From contig CM032123.1 in assembly GCA_018894105.1 (NCBI GenBank), positions 28,869,744 to 28,933,743 of the forward strand: DNA of 64,000 nucleotides, written 5' to 3'. This DNA is from Jacaranda mimosifolia. Its lineage: Eukaryota > Streptophyta > Magnoliopsida > Lamiales > Bignoniaceae. Shown piece after piece: positions 1-12,287 of the stretch. The position numbers were made by a program, and so were the translations under genes. Below the pieces are notes generated by a model. That model was not told the DNA's origin. It worked only from the letters and a program-made list of their open reading frames with translations, and did not search any database. Positions within the stretch are counted from its first letter, which is position 1. Each line of letters begins with the position of its first letter.

Positions 1-1195
1 TTATTTGCACCGATTCAACAGGTAGAAAAGAAATGTAGAAAAATCACCACGTGCTACGTAATTAGGGGATGGGAATTTAGGGTTGAGTTTGGTCCATGTA
101 TAGTGTGGTAGCTTTAGCACTTATTGCATCAAACTAGTGACACAAAGTTTTGTGATTAGAGTGTGAGATAGATTTAATAATAGAGCCCGTTTGGTACATT
201 TTTCCATGTGAATGTGTGATATGTGATGGCCTAAACATTTCACTCACCAAAGTATTGCAGCTACTAATTAGTGATTTGGGCTGCTTTAGGCTTTTCCTAT
301 AGCTTTTATAATTAAGGAGATTTGCCCTTTTAGCTGAAAACATTAGATGATGATTTTATGAGTTTAGTGGCCTTAATCACTTTTATGCATTGTTTTGGGT
401 TACTTGTTTGATGAAAAAATGAAAATAATGTTAATACATATTAAGGAATACGACGTTCATATTTAATTATTTTTCTTTTATTTTTTAATAAAAAGAAATT
501 CAAGTACAAACTAGATTGGCTATTTGGAATCTCAACCATTAACACTTGAGTTAAAACTTACACTTTTGTTTGGTTTAAAGATTTTAGTGGGAAAAGAAAA
601 GTGCTAGGAAAAATGAAAATAAAATTAGAGAAATATAAAGCCTCAAGTTTGTTTGGTTTAAAGAAAATAAGGAAAGTGCATGAAAACATTTTTGGAGGCA
701 ATGAAGGTGTTGAATATTCTTTGATATTTTCTTTATCAATCAAACAATGAAAATTATTTCTTTGATATTTTCTTCTCTTTTTCTCATCAAAATCTTCGCA
801 CCAACTATCAAACATGTTGTTAATCTTCTTTTAGGATGAATACATAATTTAATAGTAAGCTCTCATTTTTATGAACAAATCAACTGTAGATTCAAATTTC
901 ATATAAGATAGTTAAGGAATAAGTCATAATTCTCTTTAAAGTAAAAAACAAAAACGAAAAAACTCAATTGTTTCCTAAGTCATTTGCTTTCTCTTCTTTC
1001 CTTTTTTCTTTGGAAAAGTTCATCCGCCAAGCAACATTTTATTTAGAAATTACTTAATTCTTTTATGGTCCAACTATGGGAAAAGAATTGATTGATTGTG
1101 AAGTTCATATTCTTTTGGAGTTAGTGATTGTACGTGAAAATGAAACGTATTGGGATCACTAAGAAAATAAACGTTTAGAACTAAGTTGTTCCATT
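1..1195. other. AT-rich intergenic DNA, no gene seen
   Basis: No convincing coding region is seen on either strand. The open frames here are short, low-complexity and lack any family motif. The only structure noted is a 17-bp direct repeat, TTTGTTTGGTTTAAAGA, at 565-581 and 648-664. It lies in a region rich in GAAAA and TTTTC runs and may be the worn end of a small transposon. Confidence 0.5.
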
Positions 1196-1309
1196 GCCAA
1201 GTGGTATGTGGCCCACTAATATAAGTTTCCCACATAAGATGGAAGATCAGGAGTTCGAGTGTAAACGAGCTCCTATGTGTGTGTATAAATAAATAAATAA
1301 ATAAAAAAT
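1196..1309 (+). mobile_element. Short SINE-like element with TSD
   Basis: A 114-bp insert starts with a tRNA-like A box (GCCAAGTGGT at 1196), has a B-box-like GAGTTCGAGTG at 1251-1261 and ends in an A-rich ATAAATAAATAAATAAAAAA tail. It is flanked by a near-perfect 10-bp repeat, TTGTTCCATT (1186-1195) and TTGCTCCATT (1310-1319), as expected of LINE-mediated target-primed insertion. A pol III internal promoter, an A-rich tail and a variable-length TSD together define a SINE. The body is short for a plant SINE, so an internal deletion is possible. Confidence 0.7.
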
Positions 1310-2104
1310 TTGCTCCATTCCACTTATATTTATTGTCAATCAATCTTGTTTAAGCTATATTAAAAATAATTAATTATGTAACCTTAAAATAATATTAAAC
1401 TTATGGCTGCAATAGATCTTTTTATTAGACAGCTATCAAAGCAGTGAAGCACAATGGATAAACTTTTGGGCTATTTTCTCTTGAATCCTCCTAATTTTAC
1501 GCCTTTTACCTTTGTATAGGAATCAGCCCATGAAGCCGTAAGCCTCACCTACGACGCCGTTTTAAGCGCAAATTAGGGCAACCATCTCAAAATTGAGAAG
1601 CGAGAAAATATGTCAAAATTGTACTTGAATAAATTTTGGAAAACAAAATACATATTACAATTACATAGTTGGGAATATTTAAAAGGGATTAGCGTTGGTC
1701 TTTTGCGCCAAGTTAAATTTATAGAAGGAAGTTCATATAAACTTTTCACATTAACTTATTATACTTTCATTTAGTGATATCATGTAAATGTAATAAAAGA
1801 TATGAATATCAAATTATACTTATATTTAAATTAGGTCGGACATAACTCATGAGATGCTCTAATATAAATTATGATGGTTAGAGTAGTGTTATCTCTTTGC
1901 GTGTTTATTCATACCAAGTGGAATGCTAGCGATAGAAGTTGAAATTAATCGCAGTTTGCTTATTAGAATCAAGTGGACTTTCTTATCTTGTGATGTTTAT
2001 TATCGCAGTATCTAGTACACCATTGAGTGGGCCATTGATTTCATTAAGGTAAACCAATCTGCTGGTAAATTCAGTCAATAATACTATGTTTATGTAGAAT
2101 TCAG
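1310..2104. other. AT-rich intergenic DNA, no gene seen
   Basis: No open frame with recognisable content, RNA gene or transposon end was identified here. Confidence 0.45.
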
Positions 2105-2648
2105 TAGACCCAGTAAATGGGTACTCGTGGGTAATCTAAGGACGAGTAACAATTAATTTGATAAATTTACGTGCAGGTAAAATTATCTATATTTTATTAG
2201 TTACGAGATATTAGACCCGTCACATGTTGCTAGGGGTAATGAATAACTCATGAGCATCCATAATAAATTCTCATTTTTCCAAATATTACATTAAACAAGT
2301 ATTTAAAGCATATCAATAATATTGTAATTTGAAAATTACAATTTAAGTGTTTAAAAATCCATCAAATTTAAGTGACATTACAATTCAATGTTTAAATTTA
2401 AGTTTCATTATATGTGAAAGTTTTTTGAACTAAAAATTTAAACATCACTTAAATATTATTGTTCAGAAAAAAGAAAAAAATTAAAATAAGTAAATATATA
2501 TATATATATATATATATTTATGAGCCTCATATCCTCAATGCAATAAAATACAGATAATTTTACCTGCTCCCTAATTACTCGCTATTTTTTGGCCCAGTTT
2601 AAGAAACCCATGGGTACGCGCAGGCGTGATAATTTTTTCCCGTGTCTA
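2105..2648. mobile_element. hAT-type MITE, TAGACCYG family, copy 1
   Basis: This 544-bp non-autonomous element begins TAGACCCAGTAAATGGGTA and ends in CCCGTGTCTA, so the termini are imperfect inverted repeats. The flanks carry an 8-bp target duplication with one mismatch: GAATTCAG at 2097-2104 and GAACTCAG at 2649-2656. An 8-bp TSD with a TAG...CTA terminus is typical of the hAT superfamily. The interior is AT-rich, has no coding capacity and contains a (TA)n run near 2497-2517. Copies with similar ends and interior lie at 9331 and 22113. Confidence 0.8.
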
Positions 2649-2656
2649 GAACTCAG

Positions 2657-3285
2657 TTAGGTAACTCTATTCTAACTTCTTTTATTGCTCATTTTCTTTT
2701 CAAAAATTGGTTTATTGTTTTTAATTTCTACCTTAGATTATATATATAATATTATAATCTGTAAAACGTTGCCATCTAATAATTTGTAATAAATTGGCGT
2801 TTGTTCAAGTTAGATAATTTTAAAAACGAGTTTTCCATCAGAGTATATATGCATTATATAACATAAAGTTTTTAAGACGTGGTTGGTTTTACTTGTAGTT
2901 GTAGATATTGGGCTTCGCGCTAGCTCTCTTCTTCATTTCCCCCCCCTATAAGATCATATTTTATACTTGAAATTAAGCAAGAATAATAGTTTGGTCATTT
3001 TCATCCATCATGGGATTAATGCTTGAGTTTAACAAAATAGAAAAGTAAATCCTAAATTAATAGGTTCTGTCTAGCTTAAATGAAATGCCAAAATTTGTAG
3101 GGAATGAGTGGTTGAATTTGGTTGTATGTGAATTTGAAGAATCTTTCAATATTTTTACTATTTTTAAAGGAAAGGCGTGGCCAGATATATTAATTTGGCT
3201 CTTAAATGTCACCCCAATATATGTTTCAGTTGTTCATCATTGTATATTTGAATTGCATTTGCCAAATCACTTTCAAATTTTGATT
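2657..3285. other. Intergenic DNA, no gene seen
   Basis: AT-rich sequence with a C7 run near 2940. The open frame starting at 3085 runs into the transposon at 3294 and resembles no known family, so it is not called as a gene. Confidence 0.45.
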
Positions 3286-3293
3286 GCACAATC

Positions 3294-3800
3294 TAGGGTG
3301 TAAATGAGTCGAGATCGACAAAAATTGCAAGTTCGAGTTCGAGCTCGAGCCTGAGCCTAGTATTTTGAGCTTGAGCTCAAGTTCGACTCACTAGAAAATT
3401 TTAAATTAAATAAAAATATTAAATTATTAATATATCATAATTATTTAATAATAATTAATAAAATAATTTAAATTATAATTATAAAGAAAATATATATTAA
3501 ATTATAATATATACTATATTAATTACTATAATGATTTAAATTATAATATATTATAATTATTGATAAAGTATTAAATTTTTAATATATTATAATTCTTTAA
3601 TCATATATAATAAATATTTAAAATTAGAAAAAAATTTATTAATATACATTAATTATTATATAAAAATATTTAAAAATAAAAAGCTCATGACTTGTTGAAC
3701 AATTAAAGTAAAGCTCGAACTCAATTCATATTAAAGCTCGAGCTATAATCGAGCTGATTCACGAAGCTTGTAAGCTGGCTCGACTCATCTTATACCGCTA
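3294..3800. mobile_element. hAT-type MITE, TAGGGTGTAAA family
   Basis: A 507-bp element begins TAGGGTGTAAATGAGTCGAG and ends in CTCGACTCATCTTATACCGCTA (written as its two halves, CTCGACTCAT and CTTATACCGCTA), an imperfect terminal inverted repeat. The flanks are a perfect 8-bp TSD, GCACAATC, at 3286-3293 and 3801-3808. The subterminal parts are dense in GAGCTCGAG-type motifs, while the core is almost purely A/T. No coding capacity is seen. The perfect TSD implies a fairly young insertion or one under little decay. Confidence 0.88.
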
Positions 3801-4038
3801 GCACAATCTCAATTTATCTACCATGGTGAAGGAAAAGAATGATAAATTAAAGCTACTTTCATTTGAAGAAGAATACTAGAATAGCATAGTGGCGGGCTAG
3901 AGAAGACGGACTCATGTTTTCGTGTCTTTTGGCCAGTAAAAAATTAAAATTAGGGACGTGGACTAATTTACATTTAAAAATAAATAAATAAATGAAAGTG
4001 TTTCAGGAGGCAACTACTTTATGAGTTACTATTTGAAT

Positions 4039-4203
4039 TATGGATGACAATGGGCGGGTCAAAACTCGAACCCGAACTCAATGGGACGGGTTTGGATAGC
4101 TTAATGGGGTACGATTTTCATAACTCGAAGTATTTGAGGCGAGGTATAGGGTTTATCTAACCCGTCCCGTAACCCCACCCCAAACATACCCTATATAAAC
4201 TGC

Positions 4204-4249
<46 letters not shown>

Positions 4250-4641
4250 TATTTGATATATTTATTTTTCAGATTAAGAATAATATCCAAATAATTTAGG
4301 GTGGAAGTTTGTTGGACTTTAAAATTTTGAGTGTTTTTGTTTCAGTTTGTTGTCATGGACTTATAATGTATAAAAATTTAGATGTTATGCTAGTTGTTAC
4401 TTTAATTCTACTTTTATCTCTTATTTTACTTCTAGAATGTTATCTTGTTTGCATCAATTTTTTATTTTTGTACCTAAAATTTGAATTTTAATCGCTACCA
4501 AGTGATTCTAATTTGATACTTTATTGATCTATTCTTGTTTTGTTAATTTTTTCCCAGGTTAGCAGGTTAAACCCGCCTACCCCATGGGACGAGATGGGGC
4601 GGGGTATGGGTTGAGTCAAATCCACCCCATTGCCATCCCTA
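4039..4641. mobile_element. hAT-type MITE, TAGGGATGRCAATGG family, copy 1
   Basis: A 603-bp element begins TATGGATGACAATGGGCGGG and ends CCCCATTGCCATCCCTA. It is bounded by a perfect 8-bp TSD, ATTTGAAT, at 4031-4038 and 4642-4649. The ends are GC-rich (GGGCGGG, CCCGCC), and the core contains an (AAT)n microsatellite at about 4209-4250. A small open frame at 4309-4491 inside it is low-complexity and hydrophobic and is not considered a gene. Confidence 0.88.
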
Positions 4642-4763
4642 ATTTGAATCCTACTTTTTTTTTTTTTTTTTTTGGAACAAAATTATAAAGATTTTGATTA
4701 TGAATTCTATTATAAGCAAGTTCGGAGTTCAAATATGTTTCTTCAAGAATCGACATATGAAGA

Positions 4764-5118
4764 TAGGGATGACAATGGGGCGGGTTTAGCAAAACTCGGT
4801 CCTGTCAAGATTTTTATGGACCCAAACCCACCTTGCTCTGAATCCATTTGATCTATTAGACTCATTAGACTTGTTTAAAATATTTAAAAAAATTTAAAAA
4901 TATTTCTTTTAAAAAAGATAACATCACCATAATTTTATAATATGAGAAAATAATATTATTAACAAAGAATCTATTGTTTAAATATTTACATATGCATGTT
5001 TTAATTTTAAAAAAATGATAAATTACAAACATTATTGTTACTTATATATACATATTGAATATATAAGCCATTTTTTATGACGATATTATTATTTTTATAT
5101 AGAACATATATGTATATT

Positions 5119-5152
<34 letters not shown>

Positions 5153-5336
5153 AGCACCACATAAATATACACATAATAAATAAAATTAATATATATAATA
5201 TTTTAGTGGGATAGGTTTGGGACGGGTCCGAGTTTAAAAATTAAAACCCGAGACCTAACCCAAGACCCATTTATGCTTTCAACATCCGCCCTAAGTGGAG
5301 TAGTCTAGGTTTTAGCCGGGTCCATTGTCATTCCTA
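4764..5336. mobile_element. hAT-type MITE, TAGGGATGRCAATGG family, copy 2
   Basis: A 573-bp element begins TAGGGATGACAATGGGGCGG and ends CCATTGTCATTCCTA, with a clear terminal inverted repeat of about 15 bp. The flanks are TATGAAGA (4756-4763) and TATGAAGG (5337-5344), an 8-bp TSD with one mismatch. It lies 122 bp from a sibling element and 11 bp from a CACTA element. The interior carries a (CA)n run near 5120-5141 and is non-coding. Confidence 0.87.
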
Positions 5337-5347
5337 TATGAAGGACG

Positions 5348-6568
5348 CACTACAAGAAAATACCTCTTCACCATCGAAAATATTCATCAAAAGTTTAATA
5401 AAATTTGTCATAAAATATAATTTTGTGATGGATTTATTTCACAAAAACCCGATTAGCATGCAGGAATGGAATTAAGTGTGAATGAAATGGCTTTGGGAAT
5501 GGCAAGAACATGAAAATAGAAATGATGTTAGTATAAGTTATCCGATGCTTTGTATGATAAGGAATGGAATCGCCGTTTCTTACTTGATTCCAATATCATA
5601 ATTTATTAATTGGTATTTAGCAATGATAGGTAGGAAAGAAATAAAAGTATTTCAAATAACCAAATTATCCTTTTGTATAAAATTCTTAAAATAACAAATT
5701 TTATTGATAAATTTTTTATATCTTATAATTCTATGTTTTTTATACAACCTTTATTTTTTTAATTCCTTAAAAATGTATGTGAAAAATTATGATTTATTTA
5801 TATTTTGGGAACTAAAATTAATTTCTTTTTGGGTAAAAATAAAAGAGATACGAAACCTGGTTAATTTTTATTTTACTGGAGTTTGAAGATTGTGGGAGAA
5901 ATCTCTATAGAGAAGATATCTTTTACTAGAGTTTGAAATAAAAATCTCTGTAGAGAAGAAGATACCATGAAGAAGATATATATACGAGGGCCTCTGTGAT
6001 GATTTATAATTTTTTTATTAAATATTAGAGGGTAATTTTGTCAAATAAAAAAAATAAGTCCATTCTTAATAGATTAGGAATAGTTAAACCACAGGAAAAG
6101 GGAAGGAATGACTAAATCCATGCCGCCATGCGTTTGTTAATGGGAATTCTTGCGGGAATGAGGATTCTCATTCTTAAATTATACCAAGCATAAGTTTAGG
6201 AATAGACTTGAAAATGTTTGTTCCATTCCTACCCCGCTCTTGCATACCAACCACATCATTAGTGTATGCTTCGTCACTGATTAGTTATGTGATAAAAATA
6301 AAATGCGTCACAAAATTAATTTTGTGATGGAATTTCTATTACTAATCGAAAGATCATTCAAATACAATGTTTGGAGTTGTGAAATTTGTGAAGAACTTTT
6401 CATATCAATATAGACTATTTATATATAGTCAGCACAAGTGTCATCACTAGTATATATTTTTGCTCTTTTTTTAAATTAATTAGTAATCCATAAAAAATTC
6501 AGCACATTTGTCTTTGATCTATTATGGAACCCCATTCGTTACAAATGAAAAGGTATTTTCTTGTGGTG
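5348..6568. mobile_element. Non-autonomous CACTA (En/Spm) element
   Basis: The left end is CACTACAAGAAAATACCT and the right end is AGGTATTTTCTTGTGGTG. These are imperfect inverted copies with the hallmark CACTA terminus of the CMC superfamily. The flanking triplets are ACG (5345-5347) and ACA (6569-6571), consistent with a 3-bp TSD carrying one change. Subterminal ATTTTGTGATGGA motifs occur near both ends (about 5422 and 6321). No transposase is seen in 1.2 kb. The core from about 5450 to 6265 has its own inverted similarity (GGAATGGAAT near 5464, TTCCATTCCT near 6221) and may be a nested small element. Confidence 0.78.
5866..5962. repeat. Short imperfect tandem repeat inside the CACTA interior
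   Basis: Two neighbouring segments share TTTTACTGGAGTTTGAA / TTTTACTAGAGTTTGAA and ATCTCTATAGAGAAG / ATCTCTGTAGAGAAG, with a period of about 57 bp. This is a minor local duplication and is non-coding. Confidence 0.55.
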
Positions 6569-6769
6569 ACAGAGTTAATCAACATAAAGATATTGTTGGT
6601 TGACTTTATAATTAATGTACCTAGTTGTCATTATTAATTCTAGTTAGTGCTAAAATATTAATTAATTATAAAATCAACCATTATTAAATATTGTGATGTT
6701 TGTTTGATTGATTTCTTTTTTAATGAAACGTTAGTTTTTTCTAGTAGAAAAAATATGCGTTTTGTTACA

Positions 6770-7070
6770 AATTAATGAGTTTTGATATTCGAATATTTTG
6801 TAAATGGATATTTAAATAATTACAATTAAATGCGAATGGCCAAAAAATAATATTTCGAATCCAGATATGAATATATCTAAATAATTATAATCAATTACGG
6901 GTATATCTAAAATTCTTTTAATATCCATCCAATGACCGATACAGATTTGGATTTTATTGCATAAAAATCTGTCAGGTACAAATACGGATACAAATATATT
7001 AAAAGTTAATTGGATATGAATATGAAATATAATATATTCACTCTTTTTAATATACGTTTACACCCTTAAG
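6770..7070. mobile_element. Possible decayed small transposon
   Basis: The region has repeated GGATAT/ATATCC-type wording (for example GTAAATGGATATTT near 6800) and ends in ACGTTTACACCCTTAA near 7064. Similar GTAAAC/GTTTAC ends bound small plant elements of the hAT type. I could not align the two ends or find a TSD, so the borders are approximate. Confidence 0.3.
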
Positions 7071-7226
7071 GCCTTAATGCCTTATTTAGGGGAAAAGTGG
7101 ATTTTTTTTTTAAATTCAAAGGAGGTGATAGGTTTTGTGACTATTTATGTAAATGAGTTCCAATTCGCAACTTTCTATATTTTATCTTATTAGCAAACAT
7201 GAATTACATCTTATTTAGCGACTATA

Positions 7227-8700
7227 TCTATACTATTATATATAACACACTGGTGTGAGATTCAAAATTATGCAATTTTGATTCTAATTGCTCAATTTTG
7301 GCCAATTGACAAATTTTTAGAATTTTAAGTATTTTAATTCAATTAAAAAAATTTCATTAGTTGTTAAGTATTATATCTAATCGATATGATTATATCTTAT
7401 CTCTAATTTTCTTTCATTCAAAATTCAAAATATAGTTAATAATATTTCATAATCTTTATTAAAGAGCTAGAAGTTTTAGATATGTAAAATGTTTTTAGAT
7501 AAAACTATATATATAAAGTATAACAAATAATTTAATCCAAAAATTATTTCAAATATAAAAAGCTACTTCCTGCAACAACTATAAACTCTTGGCTTTATTT
7601 TTATATTATTAATTTAAATTATTTTAATTTTTAATTAGCAATATAATAGGGAACTCATTTTCAATTATTTGAAATAAGTAATTTTATATGGGATATATAT
7701 ATATATATATATATAGTTGACATAATTGAAAATTTTCAAAGCTTGATAAATGACTACTTAAAGAGCAAATAATATCAATTTTTATATTTTTTGATATATT
7801 TAGTTAAACAATTTTATAATTATATCGCCTACTTTATTTTAATATTTTTGCTTATAATAATTCAAAAAAATATTTTTACATGGATTAATCATGCCGGATA
7901 AAATTTTTTGACTAAAAGTAAGTACCCGTTTAATAATTTGTGCATATCTATATATTTATAAAAGAAACTTATATATGAGAGAGTGATATTTTATCTTGAA
8001 TTGAATATTGAAATTTTATTTATTATTTTATTCATATACATAATATATATTATTTGATAATTTTAAAAATAATAAAATAACTATATATAAATCGATATAA
8101 ATAAATTTTACTTATTAGAGTTATATAGAATATTAAGAGATATTTTAATTTATATAAATTTCATGTTACAAGCTACATATTGAATTAGTTATCAAATAAT
8201 AACCCGATGCAAGTTATTTTCATAGATAAAGTATAAAGATGTTTACATATTTACTATAACAAAAAGCACTTAACATTTAAAAATATCAAATGTTATCAAA
8301 ATTGTAGCTTTAATTTTTAAAAAGAATTATTTGCTTACTTATCATATCAAAATATGTATGTATAAATATATATCTAATTTAAAAATCACATTTAGTTAAA
8401 TATTTTGCTCCACTTTTATTTTCTTAATTTAAATTTTACCGTTTTAATTTTTTTTTTTTTTTTTGTATAACTTATAAACTTAGAGTTAAGAATTCTTCAT
8501 ATTCCACAACCTATTTAAGTACAAATTATCTTCAAACATAATATCTTTAAATTAAAATATTCATATTATTTTTATTTAATTAGTAATAACTGTTTCTTTA
8601 AATACTAAAAATAATTACGATTCATTTTTAATCATATGAAATAAAATAAATTATTACAATATTAAAATTCTTCTCGATGCATCGCAATGGACATATGCTA
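7227..8700 (+). mobile_element. Decayed Helitron-like element, copy A
   Basis: The proposed 5' end is TCTATACTATTATATATAAC preceded by A (7226), a wording common at plant Helitron 5' ends. The 3' end carries the palindrome CGATGCATCG at about 8674-8683 followed by CAATGGACATATGCTA. That tail closely matches CGGTGCACCGCACTGGCTAA at the 3' end of the element ending at 30527, so the two look related. The terminal CTAG is worn to CTAT. The interior is AT-rich with no Rep or helicase. The 3' end is better supported than the 5' end. Confidence 0.5.
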
Positions 8701-9330
8701 TCAACTTATTTGAAAACTATACTATTATACACTGAAGAATGTCATACCATAGAGAAAACTGAATGGAAGGTGCCTTGAGGGTTTGGAGAGTGGAAGCTGC
8801 CATATATATATATATATATAATATCCAAAGGAGTATTGGAAAAGACAATGGCTGAAAGTATACATACATATTATATGTATACACACACACACATATATCT
8901 ATATGTCAATTAGTTGAAGCTTGTTTAAAGTGTCACGTGAAGCAGATGAAGGCAGCTAATTGTCTGAGTGCAAGGAATTGCATCTGGACATATATTTTAT
9001 TGTATCGAAATTCATTTAATATACAAATATGCCAGGTTACGTCCTTAACATCTACCAGAGGCGTATAATGTTTGAAACAAATTATTTATGTTTAGGGTTA
9101 GAGGGTGGATTATTATTAGGGTATTGTTATTTGTGCTTCAAAATTTATTATTTACACTTTATTTAAATTTTGATGTTAGTTTATTGACCAAAATATTTAC
9201 TTACTTTTTAAATCTATTTATATTAATTTACAAGACAAATATACTATTTAATATAATAATTATCACTTTTAACTTTGTTACTCATGAAAACATTCTATCT
9301 TAACTTGTCTAACTTAATATGAAATAACAA
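8701..9330. other. Intergenic DNA with microsatellites
   Basis: Contains a (TA)n run near 8802-8820 and a (CA)n run near 8881-8894. The open frame at 9088-9303 is Leu/Ile/Phe-rich from AT-rich sequence, with no family motif, and is not called. Confidence 0.45.
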
Positions 9331-10004
9331 TAGACCTGCTAAATGGGTACTCGTGGATAACCCAAGAATGGATAGTAACTGGTTGGGTAAATTTACCCAT
9401 ACGTAAAATTATCTGTTTTTTATTAAATATGATATAGTGGACCATAAATAATGGGTAACCCACAACTACTAGTTTTTTATTATTTTTTTTTATACTTGAT
9501 GGTAAATTAATATGTATTTTTTAATTTACATAATTTATTCAAATATTACCTAAATAAAACTAATAAAAGTGACTACAAGTTTTAAATATTATATTGAAAT
9601 ATTATCTAAATAAGTATTTTAGTTGAAAAGTACAACTTAAGTGTGTAAGCATCTACATATTTTAAGTTATATTATATTTGAAGTTCAAATCTAAATCTCA
9701 TCATATGTCAAAAGTTCTTTGAACTAAAAATTTAAATACAATTTAAACATTGTGGTTATCATAAAAAAATATGTTATATCTTCCAAATTATTTGTGAGAA
9801 TTAAAAAAAATAAATAAATAAATAAAAACATATATATATATATATATTTATAGTTATTCATGGGTTACCCGTGGGGTTGGGTCAAAAAATAGGAGGTAAT
9901 TAGGTGATGGGTAAAAGTATCCGCATTTTATTGGATGGAGAAAATGAGGTCCATTATCCATATTTTTTGAGGACACGGGGGTATGAGTATTTTTTTGTCA
10001 GATA
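9331..10004. mobile_element. hAT-type MITE, TAGACCYG family, copy 2 (right end worn)
   Basis: The left end TAGACCTGCTAAATGGGTAC at 9331 matches the copies at 2105 and 22113. Near the right side the GGTTACCCGTGGGGTTGG wording at about 9856 also matches. The right terminus, around GTCAGATA near 10004, is degenerate and no TSD is visible (AATAACAA before 9331, CTCTTTTC after 10004), so the last few bases are uncertain. It is non-coding. Confidence 0.62.
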
Positions 10005-10158
10005 CTCTTTTCTTCCTCTATTTTACTTTTCTGATTGAAATAACTTTACACAACAGTCTCTATAAAGTAAAACAAGACCCACCTTTGGCGTGTGAAGATA
10101 TACTATTTTGTAGTGATGCTGTCATTTTCTTATTGAAGTTCACAGCTATGTCTTCAGT

Positions 10159-10336
10159 GAGATGATTAAATTTATAAGAGATGAGATAATTTATTCATTT
10201 TTATGTGTTCTATCAAGTTTGACATGGAGTGGATCAAGGCTATGAATGAGATGATTAAATTTAGAGATGTGATAATTTATTCATTTTTATGCTCTATCAA
10301 GTTTGACATGAAATAGATCAAGGCTAGGAATAAGTC
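10159..10336. repeat. Tandem duplication, about 89-bp unit
   Basis: Two adjacent copies start GAGATGATTAAATTTA at 10159 and 10248. They share ATAATTTATTCATTTTTATG, TCTATCAAGTTTGACATG and GATCAAGGCTA. The second copy has small deletions. It is non-coding, and the first copy overlaps the end of a meaningless open frame. Confidence 0.8.
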
Positions 10337-10547
10337 AAGATATATTTAATAGGACAATGAATTATACACGAAGGGCATAATTGTTCAATAGTTTAAATTA
10401 AATAATATCTTGAAAATAGAGGAATATAATGGTCAATTCATATAAACTAAAAATCAATTGGAGTGTCAATAACAAATTTTGGAATGCAAATAGTGACACC
10501 CTTATTATTATTATTAAAAAATTTACGCATACATCTGTGCCCTAACA

Positions 10548-10896
10548 ACTAGTTTGGTTGTGTTTTCATTTTTAATTTTGATTTTCAATATTTTTAAAAT
10601 TTGAAAAGTTAGTTAAAGTAAATGTGCTGAAAATAGATTTATATTTGAATAGTATGTTGGTAAAGTAATGGTTATATAGGGTTTAGTAGGTTATAGGTAG
10701 AAAAAGATAGTAATAATAAAAAAAAGGGAGAAGATATATAGGTTATTGGAAGAAGATATGTAGGTTATTGAAAAATGTGTTTTAAGATGAAAATGAGTTG
10801 GAATATTAATAAAAATAATAATAAGTTGTTGATAATTTATTTTTAAATAATAAAAACCATTGAAAATGAAAAGAAAATATACTCAAACTGGCCCTA
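10548..10896. mobile_element. Putative small MITE
   Basis: The left edge AACTAGTTTGGTTGTG and the right edge CAAACTGGCCCTAA are loosely inverted, and the body is rich in TTTTCATTTTTAATTTTG and its inverse, as in the GTTTGG-type MITEs elsewhere in the window. No TSD was established. Confidence 0.4.
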
Positions 10897-10899
10897 AGG

Positions 10900-12132
10900 G
10901 TTCATTAGACGTGTATAACGTATCTCACACATATTGTGTGATGATGATACCATTAAATTAATTGACCATTTAACAAGCTAAAAGTAAATTTAGTTAACAA
11001 TCACTGAAAATTTGTTGTAACATGTGAAATATGTGATAAGATTTAGAATTACCATATTAATTACTCGTTTAAGTGTGAGGATATTTAGCATAAAAAATGT
11101 AATAATTTTGAGACATAAATGCTAGTGTTCCTATTTATCAATAATAACGATTAAAAAATATTATTAAGTTATAAATAATACAAAATAAAAATTATTATCA
11201 TGGAGTTTATATTATTTTAATAATAATAAAATAAAAATTATTATAATTTGATATACATTATTAGTGGCAATTACCATGTTATCATTTTAATTTTTTTACT
11301 ATAAATATTCTTTTTCATAGTGAAATACTTTCAAAAAGAATTAAAAATAATAAATTTGGACGGACAAAAGTCTTTAAGGGCCCATTTGCTTTGATGTCAG
11401 TCCCGCCCAACATAATGTTAAATACATAAATCCACACTGAAATTAATAATTTAAAATTTTAAACTACTATATGTATTTTTGTACTTATTTACTAAAAGTC
11501 ATATTTTTTCAGATGTAATAAAAACAAAATGAATTTGTATTATTAGCTACTAACAATCCATATATATATATGAATATATCGATGGTATTTATGAATGCTA
11601 GTACTCATAAAAATCTCTAAATTACTTCGTTCTCCTTATTTAAATCTTTTACAATCAACACGTTAAGGAAAATATGAAATTTGGTGGAGATAATTGAAAA
11701 TATAATGATGTCACATACTTTAATTGAAACTATATGTATATATAATTTTTGGAAATATTTTACCTAAACAAACATATATTCATTTGAATTGATATGATCT
11801 TTAAAAAGGCTTTAACTGAACGCACATGTTATTTATTACATATCTTAACAATAATTATTAGAAGTGTTGCATTTCTTTATTTGAACATGTCTTTTCAATA
11901 CACATCTTTATTTTCAAACAAGTTTTAACCTCGTCATGGTCCTTTCTAATTCGAATCTTTATTCTTGCTCGAGTTAGTACAATTTGAGACTTACCGCAAA
12001 GGCACAAATATGATGAGCTGAATTTTACTGGTTTCCTAAGTCTTAACTTATGTGTAAAGGAGGTCAAATTGGCTCATGATTCAAGAAATACATTCGTACG
12101 TAAATTGAAGTGTGGATCAAGTTAACTCACAG
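10900..12132. other. AT-rich intergenic DNA, no gene seen
   Basis: No gene, RNA or clearly bounded transposon was recognised. A short minus-strand open frame at 11858-12067 has no recognisable motif. Confidence 0.45.
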
Positions 12133-12287
12133 CTCATGGAGTATATATATGTATTCGAATCAAACTACAGTTCAATTTAGCCCATGGAGTATATATATGT
12201 ATTCGAATCAAACTACAGTTCAATTTAGCCCATGGAGTATATATATGTATTCGAATCAAACTACAGTTCAATTTAGCCCATGGAGGA
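12133..12287. repeat. 48-bp minisatellite, three full copies
   Basis: The unit begins CCCATGGAGTATATATATGT and ends CAGTTCAATTTAG. Copies start at 12133, 12181 and 12229, with a fourth truncated at 12277. They are essentially identical apart from one change in the first (CTCATGG). Because 48 is a multiple of three, a small open frame across it stays open and shows a repeated 16-residue block; this is probably incidental. The near-identity indicates recent expansion. Confidence 0.92.

Noticed and set aside
3330..3390. Dense GAGTTCGAG words resembling tRNA B boxes
   Set aside because: They are the subterminal repeats of the hAT-type element at 3294-3800, with no A box or tRNA fold.
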